Part shown: piece by piece, positions 41,778 to 50,033 of the stretch
Layout of the letters: every line of letters starts with the position of its first letter
Position numbering within the stretch: the first letter of the stretch is position 1
Source of the DNA: Anaerolineae bacterium
GTDB lineage: Bacteria; Chloroflexota; Anaerolineae; Promineifilales; Promineifilaceae
Length of the DNA: 64,000 nt
Direction: 5' to 3'
Assembly: GCA_023382655.1 (NCBI GenBank)
Contig: JAHDWK010000003.1
Coordinates: 248,001 to 312,000, forward strand
Notes under the pieces: model-generated
Told to the model about the DNA's origin: nothing
What the model saw: the letters and a program-made list of their open reading frames with translations, nothing else
Database searches by the model: none
Position numbers and translations under genes: made by a program

Positions 41778-43253
41778 TCAGGGCATGAAGCTGCGAATCA
41801 GTGCCATCGGGTTCAGTCCATTTTCTCCGATCAGTATAGAGATAATCTCGGCAGCCGGTTGCCCCTTTTGCCATAGGGCCTGCAAAAATGTGCCGGCTGC
41901 GGGGGAAAGCATCCACTCTTTGCCCACCTCAACTTCTAACCAGGCTGCGATTTGCGCCGCCAACATCCAGGCGCGAAAGTATTGGGCGTTGTAATAGCCA
42001 TCGTCCACATCCAGCAAATGGTAAGCGGGAGAGATGTTTAGCCCCAGATGTTCCTGAAGGACGGCCGTGTAAAACCCCGCCGGATCAGACAACCCTGTGT
42101 GCAATTGGTTCTCGTACAATACTTTGGCCGCGCAGCGCCGGGCAAACAGCAAGCGCACAAAACGCATGTAATCCACATAGGCACTGTAATCAGCTGTCCC
42201 CAACAAGTCGTTTAACCATATGGGATTCGTGGGTAGTTGCTCAAACAAAAAAGCATAAGCCTCTCCCACCGAATCATCGCCCAGGTAGCGCGTGGCAAAA
42301 GGAAGATGGGCCGGTATGTGACGGCCGTGTAAAGCGTGCCCCAATTCGTGGAACACGGCTTTGTAATCCTGATGCCCCCCCGCCGGATTGACCACCAGTT
42401 TAATGTCATCCGGCACATGCACAAACGCGCAAAACGGCCGTGGTGACTTGCCCTCTCTTGGCGCCAAATCAATCTCCAGGCCGGTCACCCGTTCCAGAGA
42501 AAAACCTAACAAGTGGGCGGCCCTGTAGACGGCCGCTTGCAGCTTTTCGGCCGGAAACAAACCATCAAACTGATTGCCCCGCAATAAATAGAACATGTCG
42601 GCCGCTTGCGGTTTGGCAGCGCCTAAAATTGTCTGGCTCCAATGGCTGAGAGCGCGAAAATAGGGAACGGCCGTTTCCTTCAAAAATGCTTGCGCCATCA
42701 ATTCCAGGCTTTCTAGGCGCAGCCCATGCAGTTCATCACACAGTGCATGATACGTTTCAAAACCCAAGAAACCTGCCTGGCCGTTAATGCGCTGCCATCG
42801 CTCTTGTAACATCCAGTTGCTTTCGGCTACCAGTTCGCTGCGCCCCCTATATAAAAGCTGCCGTCTTACCGGGTCTGGTTCGGTACCAAGCACTCCGGTG
42901 GTGATGTGAAACGGCAATGATTCTCCTTCCCAGACCATGGCCGCTGTGCCCAACTGCCCCCAAAACGCCTCATCACAAGGCGAAGACACCTGTCGTAAAT
43001 GGCGCATGGCCGCAAAAGCGGCCAGATAACGAACCTCACTGTCTGGATGCAAACGGGATGTTTCTATAAGTTCCCGCACCCAATCTACAGAAAACAGTTC
43101 AGCAAATTCCTCATAAAGACTCGCCAGTTCTGACTGCGCCGCCAACCCCGCTTCTGCGCGATATAATGCCAAAACTTCCGCCTGCCAGAAAATCTCAGCC
43201 CGGCGTTGGTAATCGGCAATATCCACTGTCATCGCTGCCTGCATTGTTAACAT
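41778..43253 (-). CDS. M3-family oligopeptidase
   Basis: This 491-residue protein carries the M3 zinc motif in KAVFHELGHALHGRHIP (HExxH with a downstream YAFLFEQL Glu region), preceded by FCAFVHVPDDIKLVVNPAGGHQDY and followed by the C-terminal ARRCAAKVLYENQLHTGL. No signal peptide is present, so it is cytosolic and probably cleaves short peptides. Its ATG overlaps the stop of the MFS gene (TAAATG), indicating translational coupling. Gene order micro-ORF, exporter, oligopeptidase suggests handling of a short peptide (inference). Confidence 0.88.
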   Translation of the reverse strand: MLTMQAAMTVDIADYQRRAEIFWQAEVLALYRAEAGLAAQSELASLYEEFAELFSVDWVRELIETSRLHPDSEVRYLAAFAAMRHLRQVSSPCDEAFWGQLGTAAMVWEGESLPFHITTGVLGTEPDPVRRQLLYRGRSELVAESNWMLQERWQRINGQAGFLGFETYHALCDELHGLRLESLELMAQAFLKETAVPYFRALSHWSQTILGAAKPQAADMFYLLRGNQFDGLFPAEKLQAAVYRAAHLLGFSLERVTGLEIDLAPREGKSPRPFCAFVHVPDDIKLVVNPAGGHQDYKAVFHELGHALHGRHIPAHLPFATRYLGDDSVGEAYAFLFEQLPTNPIWLNDLLGTADYSAYVDYMRFVRLLFARRCAAKVLYENQLHTGLSDPAGFYTAVLQEHLGLNISPAYHLLDVDDGYYNAQYFRAWMLAAQIAAWLEVEVGKEWMLSPAAGTFLQALWQKGQPAAEIISILIGENGLNPMALIRSFMP

Positions 43254-44543
43254 TTACGCCTCCCGAAATGTTCTCCAGGTCAGCGCCAACAATCCGGTGA
43301 CGATTAACACCAACGACCAGATGATCAACATAGGGCCTACACCCAGCCAATCTGCTAACCCGGCCAGACTTGCCCCCACGGCTATAGCCATACTGCTCAC
43401 CACCATAATCACACTGAACACACGGCCGATCATGGGGCGTGGCGCATTCTCCTGCACGATCGTGCGTATGCCGATGAATACAGCCGCATTACAGACCGCT
43501 CCCAGGAAAAAGAAAGGCAACGAAACCGCCATCAGCAGCACCGTATTCGCCTCGTACCACGTGACCAGCAACAAGGGTAATAGCACACCTAGAAATTGGC
43601 CCACGCCCATCCCAATAACGCCTCCGGCCAGCAAGCGGGCACGGGGGGCGTCAGCCGCAAACCGCGCCAGAATATAAGCGCCACAGGCAATGCCCAGGCC
43701 AAACACCCCCTCCAACAAACCAAACCCTAACGCACCGGCGCCCAACACGTTGCGGGCAAATATCAGCAGCAATGCCTGGGTGGCGCCCACGGCTAAAGGT
43801 GCTATGAGGCTCAGCAAAACAGTGCCTTTCAAAATGGGCACATGCCATATATGGGCAAAACCGGCGCGAATGCCGGCCAGTACAGCAGGTTTGGGCGTGA
43901 CCACACCGGCCGTACTTTCACCCTGGGGCAATCGCATCAGGACAATGAAAAATGCGGAAACCAGAAAGGTAAACCCATCAATGATAAAAGCACTATGCAC
44001 GCCAACCGCTTCCACCAGCAAACCGGCTGCCGCAAATCCCAGAAATCCGATTAACGTCATGGTGGATTGGTCTAGCGAATTAGCCGCCATGAGTTGCCCC
44101 TCGTTCACTGTTTCGGGAATGGTGGCAATTTTGGCGGGTAAAAAGAACTGCTTAACGGCGGCAATTATAAAACTCAAGGTGTAAAGCCCCACCAACTGGC
44201 CTGTCATCGTCAGCGGCAGTAGGGGCACAAATAAGATGGCAAAAATAAACACAGCCCGGATGACATCTGACCAGATCATGGTTTGCTGCCGGTTCCAGCG
44301 GTCGGCAATGACGCCGGCAAACAGGCCAAATATCAAGGCGGCCATCGTTTGCGTCAGAAAAGCCAGCCCTAATTGCACGGCCGAGCCGGTGATGGCATAG
44401 ACCATAAAAGGGATAGCTATTTCACTGAATTTGTCGCCGAACGTGGAAATGGCCTGCCCCAGCCATAAGAGCCGAAAATTGCGCGATGCCAATACATGAC
44501 GTTGGGAAACAACGGTTTCAGATGCGGAAAGGACACTGCTCAT
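43254..44543 (-). CDS. MFS exporter
   Basis: This 429-residue membrane protein has about twelve hydrophobic helices. NFRLLWLGQAISTFGDKFSEIAIPF at the N-terminus and AGVIADRWNRQQTMIWSDVIRA (the MFS loop 2-3 motif) are typical of the EntS/DHA3-type exporter group, which pumps out siderophores, macrolides or other small molecules. GGGGAG precedes the ATG. The 93-bp gap after the GYSWTG micro-ORF contains two hairpins and no terminator, so both are probably on one transcript, and the M3 peptidase follows directly. Confidence 0.92.
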   Translation of the reverse strand: MSSVLSASETVVSQRHVLASRNFRLLWLGQAISTFGDKFSEIAIPFMVYAITGSAVQLGLAFLTQTMAALIFGLFAGVIADRWNRQQTMIWSDVIRAVFIFAILFVPLLPLTMTGQLVGLYTLSFIIAAVKQFFLPAKIATIPETVNEGQLMAANSLDQSTMTLIGFLGFAAAGLLVEAVGVHSAFIIDGFTFLVSAFFIVLMRLPQGESTAGVVTPKPAVLAGIRAGFAHIWHVPILKGTVLLSLIAPLAVGATQALLLIFARNVLGAGALGFGLLEGVFGLGIACGAYILARFAADAPRARLLAGGVIGMGVGQFLGVLLPLLLVTWYEANTVLLMAVSLPFFFLGAVCNAAVFIGIRTIVQENAPRPMIGRVFSVIMVVSSMAIAVGASLAGLADWLGVGPMLIIWSLVLIVTGLLALTWRTFREA

Positions 44544-44578
44544 ATGGTTTCTCCCCTTTTCTCTTTTTGTCTACGGGA

Positions 44579-44614
44579 ATAAGGGTCACGGCCGTACACG
44601 GCCGTGACCCTTAT
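44579..44614. repeat. Perfect 17-bp inverted repeat containing two octamers
   Basis: ATAAGGGTCACGGCCGT - AC - ACGGCCGTGACCCTTAT lies between the micro-ORF and the MFS start on the minus strand. Without a T-run it is not a classic terminator. It could stabilise the upstream mRNA or attenuate the exporter gene. A second hairpin, GGATTG-tttac-CAATCC, is at 44616-44632. Confidence 0.8.
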
Positions 44615-44636
44615 CGGATTGTTTACCAATCCTAAA

Positions 44637-44666
44637 CTAACCTGTCCATGAATAACCGTTTTTCAT
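44637..44666 (-). CDS. 9-residue micro-ORF MKNGYSWTG
   Basis: On the minus strand, ATG at 44666 opens MKNGYSWTG and a TAG at 44637. AGGAAGGAG lies 8 nt upstream, one of the best ribosome binding sites in the window. The hexapeptide GYSWTG is identical to the unit repeated twelve times at the C-terminus of the divergent subtilase (45061), and GGTTATTC(A/C)TGGACAGG differs by one base from a repeat unit. It precedes the MFS exporter and M3 peptidase genes on the same strand. It could be a peptide signal, a protease-related peptide, or a leader peptide for attenuation of the exporter. A decayed fragment of the protease gene is the alternative. Confidence 0.6.
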   Translation of the reverse strand: MKNGYSWTG

Positions 44667-45060
44667 GCTGCACACTCCTTCCTAAAATACGGTTAGCCCA
44701 ACAACAATAAGTTGCGTTGCAACAGGTCGGCAAGGACACCATCACAACACAAGAACAACACACACTTTGTGTGCTCATCCACACTGATGGCAGGTATAAA
44801 ATTTTTTGCACTACAAAAGGAAACTAATTTACTTCAGATTATGTAAGCTATTATCCTTAAAGTCTATCTTACGTGCAACAACAAAATTCTCATAAACAGC
44901 AATAGGAAAATAGTCATTCACCCCTTTTCCTATTGAGTGGAAAGAGGGCATCCCCGATAATATAAAACAGGGGCTGGGAGATTGATCCATTTACCCATTA
45001 CCCCCAAAACAGAAACAGCTTCAAATCATAAGCAGCAATTCAATGTAGGAGAGTAGTATC
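44667..45060. promoter_or_regulatory. AT-rich divergent regulatory region of the GYSWTG locus
   Basis: This 394-bp stretch lies between the micro-ORF and the subtilase. It is A/T-rich and lacks octamers. It holds a short palindrome CACAC-TTT-GTGTG (44762-44774), a perfect 10-bp inverted repeat AATAGGAAAA...TTTTCCTATT (44901-44934), a TATACC -10-like element for the minus strand near 44794, and TATAAA sites at 44795 and 44962 on the plus strand. AGGAG at 45050 is the subtilase ribosome binding site. Confidence 0.45.
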
Positions 45061-46701
45061 ATGAAGCGCATTTTAACTATCGTTGCCCTCTTTGTTTTAT
45101 TAACGGCCATCATCAGTGCCATCCCCTCAAACTCGCCCACAACCCATTCATTGGTGGTTCAAGCCGCCAATGTCCATATTGCCAAACAAGTGGCGCAGTC
45201 ATATGGTGGGCAGGTTCAGGCAGAACTGGGCATCATCAATGCCGTCTCCGTGCGGATTTCCCCGCAACAAGGCGATGCCTTAGCTGGCGATAATCGAGTG
45301 ATCGCCATTTATGAAGATGGACAGGTAAAAGCTGCCGGTTATGCCCCAGAGATGGACGCCCCAGAAGTGATGGGCGTGTCTGACGTTTGGGGCGCTGGCT
45401 ATGACGGCGCCGGCGTTGGCGTGGCCGTAGTGGATACCGGCATTGCCGCCACGAACTGGAATCGTTGGCGTGTCATCGCCCGTTATGATGCGCTAGATAA
45501 TGGCTCAAACCAACCAGACCCACATGGGCACGGCACCATGATGGCCAGCCTGATCGGGAATAACCGCCTTGATTCTAATGGAACGATCGGCGTGGCCCCA
45601 GCCGTCAATTTGATCGATGTGCGGGTGCTGGATGAAGAGGGCAAAGGTGCCTACACCGATATCCTGGAAGGGCTAAACTGGATTCTGCAAAATAAGGATA
45701 ACTACAACATTCGGGTAGTAAATCTCTCGCTAGTAGGTGGTATTGATAGCCCCTACTGGGCCGACCCCATCAACCAGGCAGTTGAAGCCCTGTGGGCCGC
45801 CGGCGTTGTGGTAGTGGCGGCAGCCGGGAATGATGGGCCCGGGGCAATGAGCGTTGCCGTGCCCGGTAATGATCCGTTTGTGATTACTGTCGGTGCTTAT
45901 ACAGATAACTTCACGCCGGCCGATGAAAGCGATGATTACATGACACCGTTTAGCGGCGCCGGCCCCACAGAGACGGGGTTTGTCAAACCAGACGTGGTAG
46001 CGCCTGGGGCGCATATGGTGGCTATGACCAAAGTTGCCACCAACTGGGCACAAAGCAACCCGGAGGCACGCATTTGGGGTGAATTCTACCAGATTGCCGG
46101 GACTTCATCGGCGACGGCCGTAACTTCCGGCGTCGTTGCCCTTATGGTGGCAGCCAACCCCAACATGACGCCCAATCAAATCAAATATGCCTTAATGGCA
46201 GCAGCCCGCCCGGCGGCTTATGCTGATGGCAGCCTGACCTGGAGTATTTTTCAGCAAGGGGCGGGGCGCGTGGATGCAGCGACGGCCGTGCTCAATCCCC
46301 CAGCCGGTGAGGCCAATGCCAACATGATGCCCGGCCAAATGTATGTCGGCCCGGCCACCTTCCAGGATGACGCCTTTGTTATCGTAGGCGAAGATGGTAT
46401 ACCTTTATCTGACGCCGCCGGTTACTCGTGGACAGGCGGCTACTCCTGGACGGGTGGTTACTCGTGGACAGGCGGCTACTCCTGGACGGGTGGTTACTCC
46501 TGGACAGGGGGCTACTCCTGGACGGGCAGCACGGACTGGGAAGAATGGCAAGAAGGTGATATATGGCAAAGCGGTTACTCCTGGACAGGTGGTTACTCCT
46601 GGACGGGTGGTTATTCCTGGACAGGCGGCTACTCCTGGACGGGCGGTTACTCGTGGACAGGTGGCTACTCCTGGACTGGGCTGATTGATTATAACAATTA
46701 A
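45061..46701 (+). CDS. Secreted S8 subtilase with twelve C-terminal GYSWTG repeats
   Basis: This 546-residue protein has a signal peptide (1-22, KRILTIVALFVLLTAIISA), an I9-like propeptide (about 30-95) and an S8 domain with catalytic D125 (VVDTG), H157 (HGHGT) and S349 (GTSSA). AAGND carries the oxyanion Asn. After about residue 450 come six GYSWTG units (454-489), an acidic linker STDWEEWQEGDIWQS and six more units (505-540), ending LIDYNN. The repeats may be a surface-binding module or a polyprotein of hexapeptides. It has its own terminator, is divergent from the GYSWTG micro-ORF, and precedes a sensor kinase gene. Confidence 0.95.
   Translation: MKRILTIVALFVLLTAIISAIPSNSPTTHSLVVQAANVHIAKQVAQSYGGQVQAELGIINAVSVRISPQQGDALAGDNRVIAIYEDGQVKAAGYAPEMDAPEVMGVSDVWGAGYDGAGVGVAVVDTGIAATNWNRWRVIARYDALDNGSNQPDPHGHGTMMASLIGNNRLDSNGTIGVAPAVNLIDVRVLDEEGKGAYTDILEGLNWILQNKDNYNIRVVNLSLVGGIDSPYWADPINQAVEALWAAGVVVVAAAGNDGPGAMSVAVPGNDPFVITVGAYTDNFTPADESDDYMTPFSGAGPTETGFVKPDVVAPGAHMVAMTKVATNWAQSNPEARIWGEFYQIAGTSSATAVTSGVVALMVAANPNMTPNQIKYALMAAARPAAYADGSLTWSIFQQGAGRVDAATAVLNPPAGEANANMMPGQMYVGPATFQDDAFVIVGEDGIPLSDAAGYSWTGGYSWTGGYSWTGGYSWTGGYSWTGGYSWTGSTDWEEWQEGDIWQSGYSWTGGYSWTGGYSWTGGYSWTGGYSWTGGYSWTGLIDYNN
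46420..46527 (+). repeat. First array of six 18-bp GYSWTG units
   Basis: Six tandem 18-bp units. The first four form two copies of a 36-bp unit (TCG/ACA/GGC then TCC/ACG/GGT codons), showing recent duplication; codon third positions vary otherwise while the amino acids are constant. Confidence 0.97.
46573..46680 (+). repeat. Second array of six 18-bp GYSWTG units
   Basis: Six more units after a 45-bp acidic linker. All encode GYSWTG exactly, again with synonymous variation, which indicates selection on the peptide. Confidence 0.97.
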
Positions 46702-46720
46702 CGCTTTGGCGCAATTAATG

Positions 46721-46758
46721 GCTGGTGGTTTCTGCTAAAAACCACCAACCACCAACTA
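46721..46758. repeat. Hairpin GGCTGGTGGTTT...AAACCACCAACC
   Basis: An imperfect inverted repeat just after the subtilase stop, built of the word GGTGGTT. A true terminator follows at 46782. Confidence 0.55.
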
Positions 46759-46781
46759 TCAGCCCCCATAAACATATAATT

Positions 46782-46818
46782 CCCCATGATCTCCTATGGG
46801 CATCATGGGGTTTTTATT
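46782..46818 (+). terminator. Terminator of the subtilase gene
   Basis: CCCCATGAT...ATCATGGGG followed by TTTTTATTTT. It separates the subtilase from the histidine kinase gene. Confidence 0.9.
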
Positions 46819-46877
46819 TTAAAGTTGGCGGATGGTGGCAAATCTACAGTGGCAAACTTGCGTACTCAAAATCAGTT

Positions 46878-48341
46878 ATGCTTAAGTTACGCAATATCTA
46901 CTCAGGCTTTTTGACCCTGGTCGGGGTGATAATTGTCATTTGGGGCGTCTGGTCATTCTGGCATGAGGATGACAAGGTGACGCTTCTACTGTTGCTGCTT
47001 ATTGCTATCGCGGCCCAGAGTACGATGACCTATATGGTCGGGGGACGCTTCGGTGTATCCGTCAGTGGGGCCATGAGTTATGCGGTGGTTGGTCTGTATG
47101 GCCCTGTGATTGGCGGCGCCGTCGCTGCCATTGCCGAAATTGGGCTGTGGGTGGTTAATTTGCGCGCCGGCCAACGGGTATGGAAAGCAGAACTGGAACG
47201 GTTGGGGGTTAATGCCGGGATGCAGGCCATTTCCATGAGCCTGGCTGGCGTCGCTTTCTACCTAACGGGCGTCTTGTTGGGCAGCGACAATATCATCGTC
47301 CGCACTGTTCCCTGGCTGGTGGGCGCCGTCATTGGCGATCAGGTCAATTTCTGGCTGTTGGCCATGATCATATTTCTGGCGCATGGCATTAAGCCGCTGG
47401 AGATGTGGCGCGATAATCGTTGGGCAGTGCCGATGAATGTAACGGTGATGGCGGTTGGGGGTGGGTTGGTGTATACGGCCGTCTTCCTCTTTGGTCTGCT
47501 CGGTTTAGCCATCTTTGTCTTACCTATTATCCTCTCCGCCTACTCCTTCCGCGTCACCGTGAACAATGCCAAAAAACAGATGGATAATTTGGAAGACCTG
47601 GTGGCTTTGCGCACCCAGGCTTTGGCCGAAGCCAACGATGAATTAGAACGGCTCAACAAAGAAAAGGATCAATTCCTGGCCGTTTTAACCCATGATATGC
47701 GCACACCGCTCACCAGCATAAAAGGGTATGGCAGCATTTTGCGTGACCGTGAATTGTCCCGCGAACAGCAGGTGCAGATTGCCAATGTGGTTTTGCGCAG
47801 CCAGGAAACGCTGCTGGAGATTGTGAACAACATTCTTGATCTGGAAAAGATGACATCCGGCGCCGGGCTGGAACTAGACCTGACAGAGTTTGATCTGGCG
47901 CTGCTGGCCAAAACCACGGCCGAAACGGTGCAGGCACAGGCGCTGGAAAAACAAATCGCCCTTAAATTTAACCCTGTACCGACGCCCATTCTGATTACGG
48001 CGGATGAGAAGAAGATCGAACGGGTCTTGACCAACTTGATCTCGAATGCGATCAAATATACGCCGAAGGAAGGGGAAGTGGGTGTGGCCGTGGCCGCCAA
48101 CGGCCGTTACGCTCTGGTCGAGATCACCGATACCGGCTACGGCATCCCGGAAGATGAACTGCCTTACATTTTTGACCGTTACAGCCGCGTCAAGGGGCAC
48201 CAAAATTTAGCGATTGGCACTGGCCTGGGTCTGGCTATTGTCAAAAACCTGGTAGAAGCGCATCTGGGCTTTATTTCTGTGGACAGTGAAGTGAACGCGG
48301 GCAGCACCTTTACGGTGCGATTACCGTTAAACCAACCCTGA
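46878..48341 (+). CDS. Membrane sensor histidine kinase
   Basis: The start at 46878 (MLKLRNIYSGF) is used because earlier in-frame codons lie in the terminator region. The 487-residue protein has about seven membrane helices (residues 8-230), a coiled coil (DLVALRTQALAEANDELERLNKEKDQF), the H-box THDMRTPLTSIKGY (H272), N-box NLISNAIKYTPKEG, DTGYGIPEDELP and GLGLAIVKNLVEAH. The membrane input domain could sense an extracellular or membrane signal. It follows the subtilase but has its own transcription unit; no cognate regulator is adjacent. Confidence 0.93.
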   Translation: MLKLRNIYSGFLTLVGVIIVIWGVWSFWHEDDKVTLLLLLLIAIAAQSTMTYMVGGRFGVSVSGAMSYAVVGLYGPVIGGAVAAIAEIGLWVVNLRAGQRVWKAELERLGVNAGMQAISMSLAGVAFYLTGVLLGSDNIIVRTVPWLVGAVIGDQVNFWLLAMIIFLAHGIKPLEMWRDNRWAVPMNVTVMAVGGGLVYTAVFLFGLLGLAIFVLPIILSAYSFRVTVNNAKKQMDNLEDLVALRTQALAEANDELERLNKEKDQFLAVLTHDMRTPLTSIKGYGSILRDRELSREQQVQIANVVLRSQETLLEIVNNILDLEKMTSGAGLELDLTEFDLALLAKTTAETVQAQALEKQIALKFNPVPTPILITADEKKIERVLTNLISNAIKYTPKEGEVGVAVAANGRYALVEITDTGYGIPEDELPYIFDRYSRVKGHQNLAIGTGLGLAIVKNLVEAHLGFISVDSEVNAGSTFTVRLPLNQP

Positions 48342-48346
48342 CGCCA

Positions 48347-48841
48347 TTACCATAACTCTGACCCGGCATCACCTTTGAATGGGCCAACCACATCGTGGGT
48401 GATCCAACCACCATAAAAGCCCCCCGGTTGTGGTATTACTTCTTCCCCATCTACCGTGCAAAAATCCATGTACTGGGCATAAAAAGCGATATACATACGC
48501 AGAGCCGCAAAAGCCGGGGTAGGTGTGGGGTAATACCAGGCGGCAATATCTATTACCCTGTCGCCGACCATCACCCCATAATAATGAGCCTCGCCCTTCC
48601 ACTCACAAAATGAGCGATTAAAGCGGGGGATGAGGTACTCCACCTGCACATCCTCCGGGGGGAGGTAATAGACCGGTGGGTGGCTGGTTTCCAGCACCCG
48701 CCTGGCCTGGCGGGTGTCGGCAATAGTGACGCCGTTCAATGTCACCTGAATATGCTTGTGGCAATCTTCCAGACGCGGTGGGCGCGGGTAATCCCATACC
48801 GATTCCTGATCTGGCCCTGGCTCAATTCGTTTGATAGGCAT
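48347..48841 (-). CDS. DUF427 domain protein
   Basis: ATG at 48841 (MPIKRIEPG) has AGGAG 9 nt upstream; a longer in-frame start is not supported. The 164-residue protein shows the DUF427 pattern: HIQVTLNGVTIADTRQARRVLETSHPPVYYLPPEDV, FCEWKGEAHYYGV, IAAWYYPTPTPAF and YIAFYAQYMDFCTVDGEEVIPQPGGFYGGW. The family is a small conserved beta-fold of unknown activity. It is convergent with the histidine kinase gene (5 bp apart). Confidence 0.92.
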   Translation of the reverse strand: MPIKRIEPGPDQESVWDYPRPPRLEDCHKHIQVTLNGVTIADTRQARRVLETSHPPVYYLPPEDVQVEYLIPRFNRSFCEWKGEAHYYGVMVGDRVIDIAAWYYPTPTPAFAALRMYIAFYAQYMDFCTVDGEEVIPQPGGFYGGWITHDVVGPFKGDAGSELW

Positions 48842-48872
48842 CCGAGGTTTCTCCTGTACTGATGAACGATTC

Positions 48873-49754
48873 TCACGGCCGTGTACTTTGCCACACCGCC
48901 GCCACAATATCCACAAAGGATTGTTCCAATTCGGTCAGCAACCGCTCCCGGCGTGTGATGACAATGGCGTCCCAATCAAACTGAAAGTCAGGTACATTTA
49001 GCTCTACCAGATGGGACACGGCCGTCAACCGGCGCGGCAAAAAGGTGACACTGTTGGGCAGTTGGGCCATCGGCAGAGCGGCGGGCAGGGGGACGCGCAC
49101 GGTGGGGCCGGTAGCTACACTGATCTGGCGCAGGCTTTCCAGATAAGCGTCAAACGCCGCGCCCCAGTGAATGATAATGAGCTGGTATCGCCACAGTTGG
49201 GAAATGGGTACGGCCGTGGCCCCCGCCAGTTCATGCTCCGGCGACACCGCCGCCACCATTTCATCATGCAACCGTAGCAGTGTCTGCGTTTGGGTGGCAT
49301 ATCGGGGAAAAGCTGCCGCCATGGCCAGGTTGACCACACCATCTAACAACTGGTTCACCGCAAAATCGGAATGGCCCGCCTCTATATACAATTCCGCCTG
49401 GGGATGCGCCTGCCCAAACCGGTTGACTACCTCCGGCAACAGATAGGTAGCCAGTGAAAAGGGCGTACACACCGTCACCTTGCCCACTGTGCCTATCTGG
49501 GCGGCGCGCACGGCCGTATAACCCGCATCCAAAATTCCCAGCGCCCGCTCCGCATAATCCACAAACGTGCGTCCCATCAATGTCAGTTGCACCGGACGCC
49601 GATCCCGAAAAAACAACTCCCCACCCAAACTTTGCTCTAGCTGATGAATGCGGGCGCTGAGCGATGGTTGTGTTAGATTAAGCCGGGAGGCAGCTCCCGT
49701 AAAACTTCCTTCCCGCACGACGGCTAAAAATGCTTCTATCTGCCCTAGTTCCAT
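48873..49754 (-). CDS. LysR-type transcriptional regulator
   Basis: ATG at 49754 (MELGQIEAFLAVV) is the canonical LysR start. The 293-residue protein has the N-terminal winged helix (GSFTGAASRLNLTQPSLSARIHQLEQSLGGELFFRD) and a two-lobe periplasmic-binding-protein-like effector domain (GKVTVCTPFSLATYLLPEVV). The effector is unknown. It is 31 bp from the DUF427 gene on the same strand and may regulate it or the divergent response regulator. Confidence 0.93.
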   Translation of the reverse strand: MELGQIEAFLAVVREGSFTGAASRLNLTQPSLSARIHQLEQSLGGELFFRDRRPVQLTLMGRTFVDYAERALGILDAGYTAVRAAQIGTVGKVTVCTPFSLATYLLPEVVNRFGQAHPQAELYIEAGHSDFAVNQLLDGVVNLAMAAAFPRYATQTQTLLRLHDEMVAAVSPEHELAGATAVPISQLWRYQLIIIHWGAAFDAYLESLRQISVATGPTVRVPLPAALPMAQLPNSVTFLPRRLTAVSHLVELNVPDFQFDWDAIVITRRERLLTELEQSFVDIVAAVWQSTRP

Positions 49755-50033
49755 TGTCGCGGCCTTGATGCCTGGTATGGTGAGAGTCACACCAGGAGTG
49801 AGAAATTTATCACAATTACGGTTTTAGTATAACCCAATTTTAGTTAATAAGGGTTCCCCTGCCTGTCGTGATTGCCCGGCAGTGTAGTTTGTCCTCCCCT
49901 CATATTATCAAATTTTTCTATATTGGGTATAGCTATTATAGCCTTGAGGCCAGCAGACGTTTGTGGTAATCTGCCTGTCATCATTATTGAGTGGGAGCAA
50001 CCCATTGGTTACCAAATGACGGAGATAGTGGCC
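49755..50033. other. Divergent promoter region between LysR and response regulator genes
   Basis: No gene is seen in 279 bp. The centre is A/T-rich (tttagtataacccaattttagttaataag and ttctatattgggtatagctattatag), a likely site for divergent promoters. Confidence 0.4.

Noticed and set aside
44632..44778. 48-residue Cys-rich minus-strand frame (MSTQSVCCSC...CCNATYCC...) overlapping the micro-ORF
   Set aside because: No ribosome binding site, and the Cys codons come from a GTT/TGT-rich low-complexity tract. The good ribosome binding site belongs to the overlapping MKNGYSWTG frame.
46420..46680. CRISPR-like array
   Set aside because: The units are contiguous 18-bp coding repeats without unique spacers.
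46379..46714. Open frames antisense and in shifted frame over the GYSWTG repeats
   Set aside because: They are a direct result of an 18-bp repeat whose other frames lack stops; composition is low-complexity.
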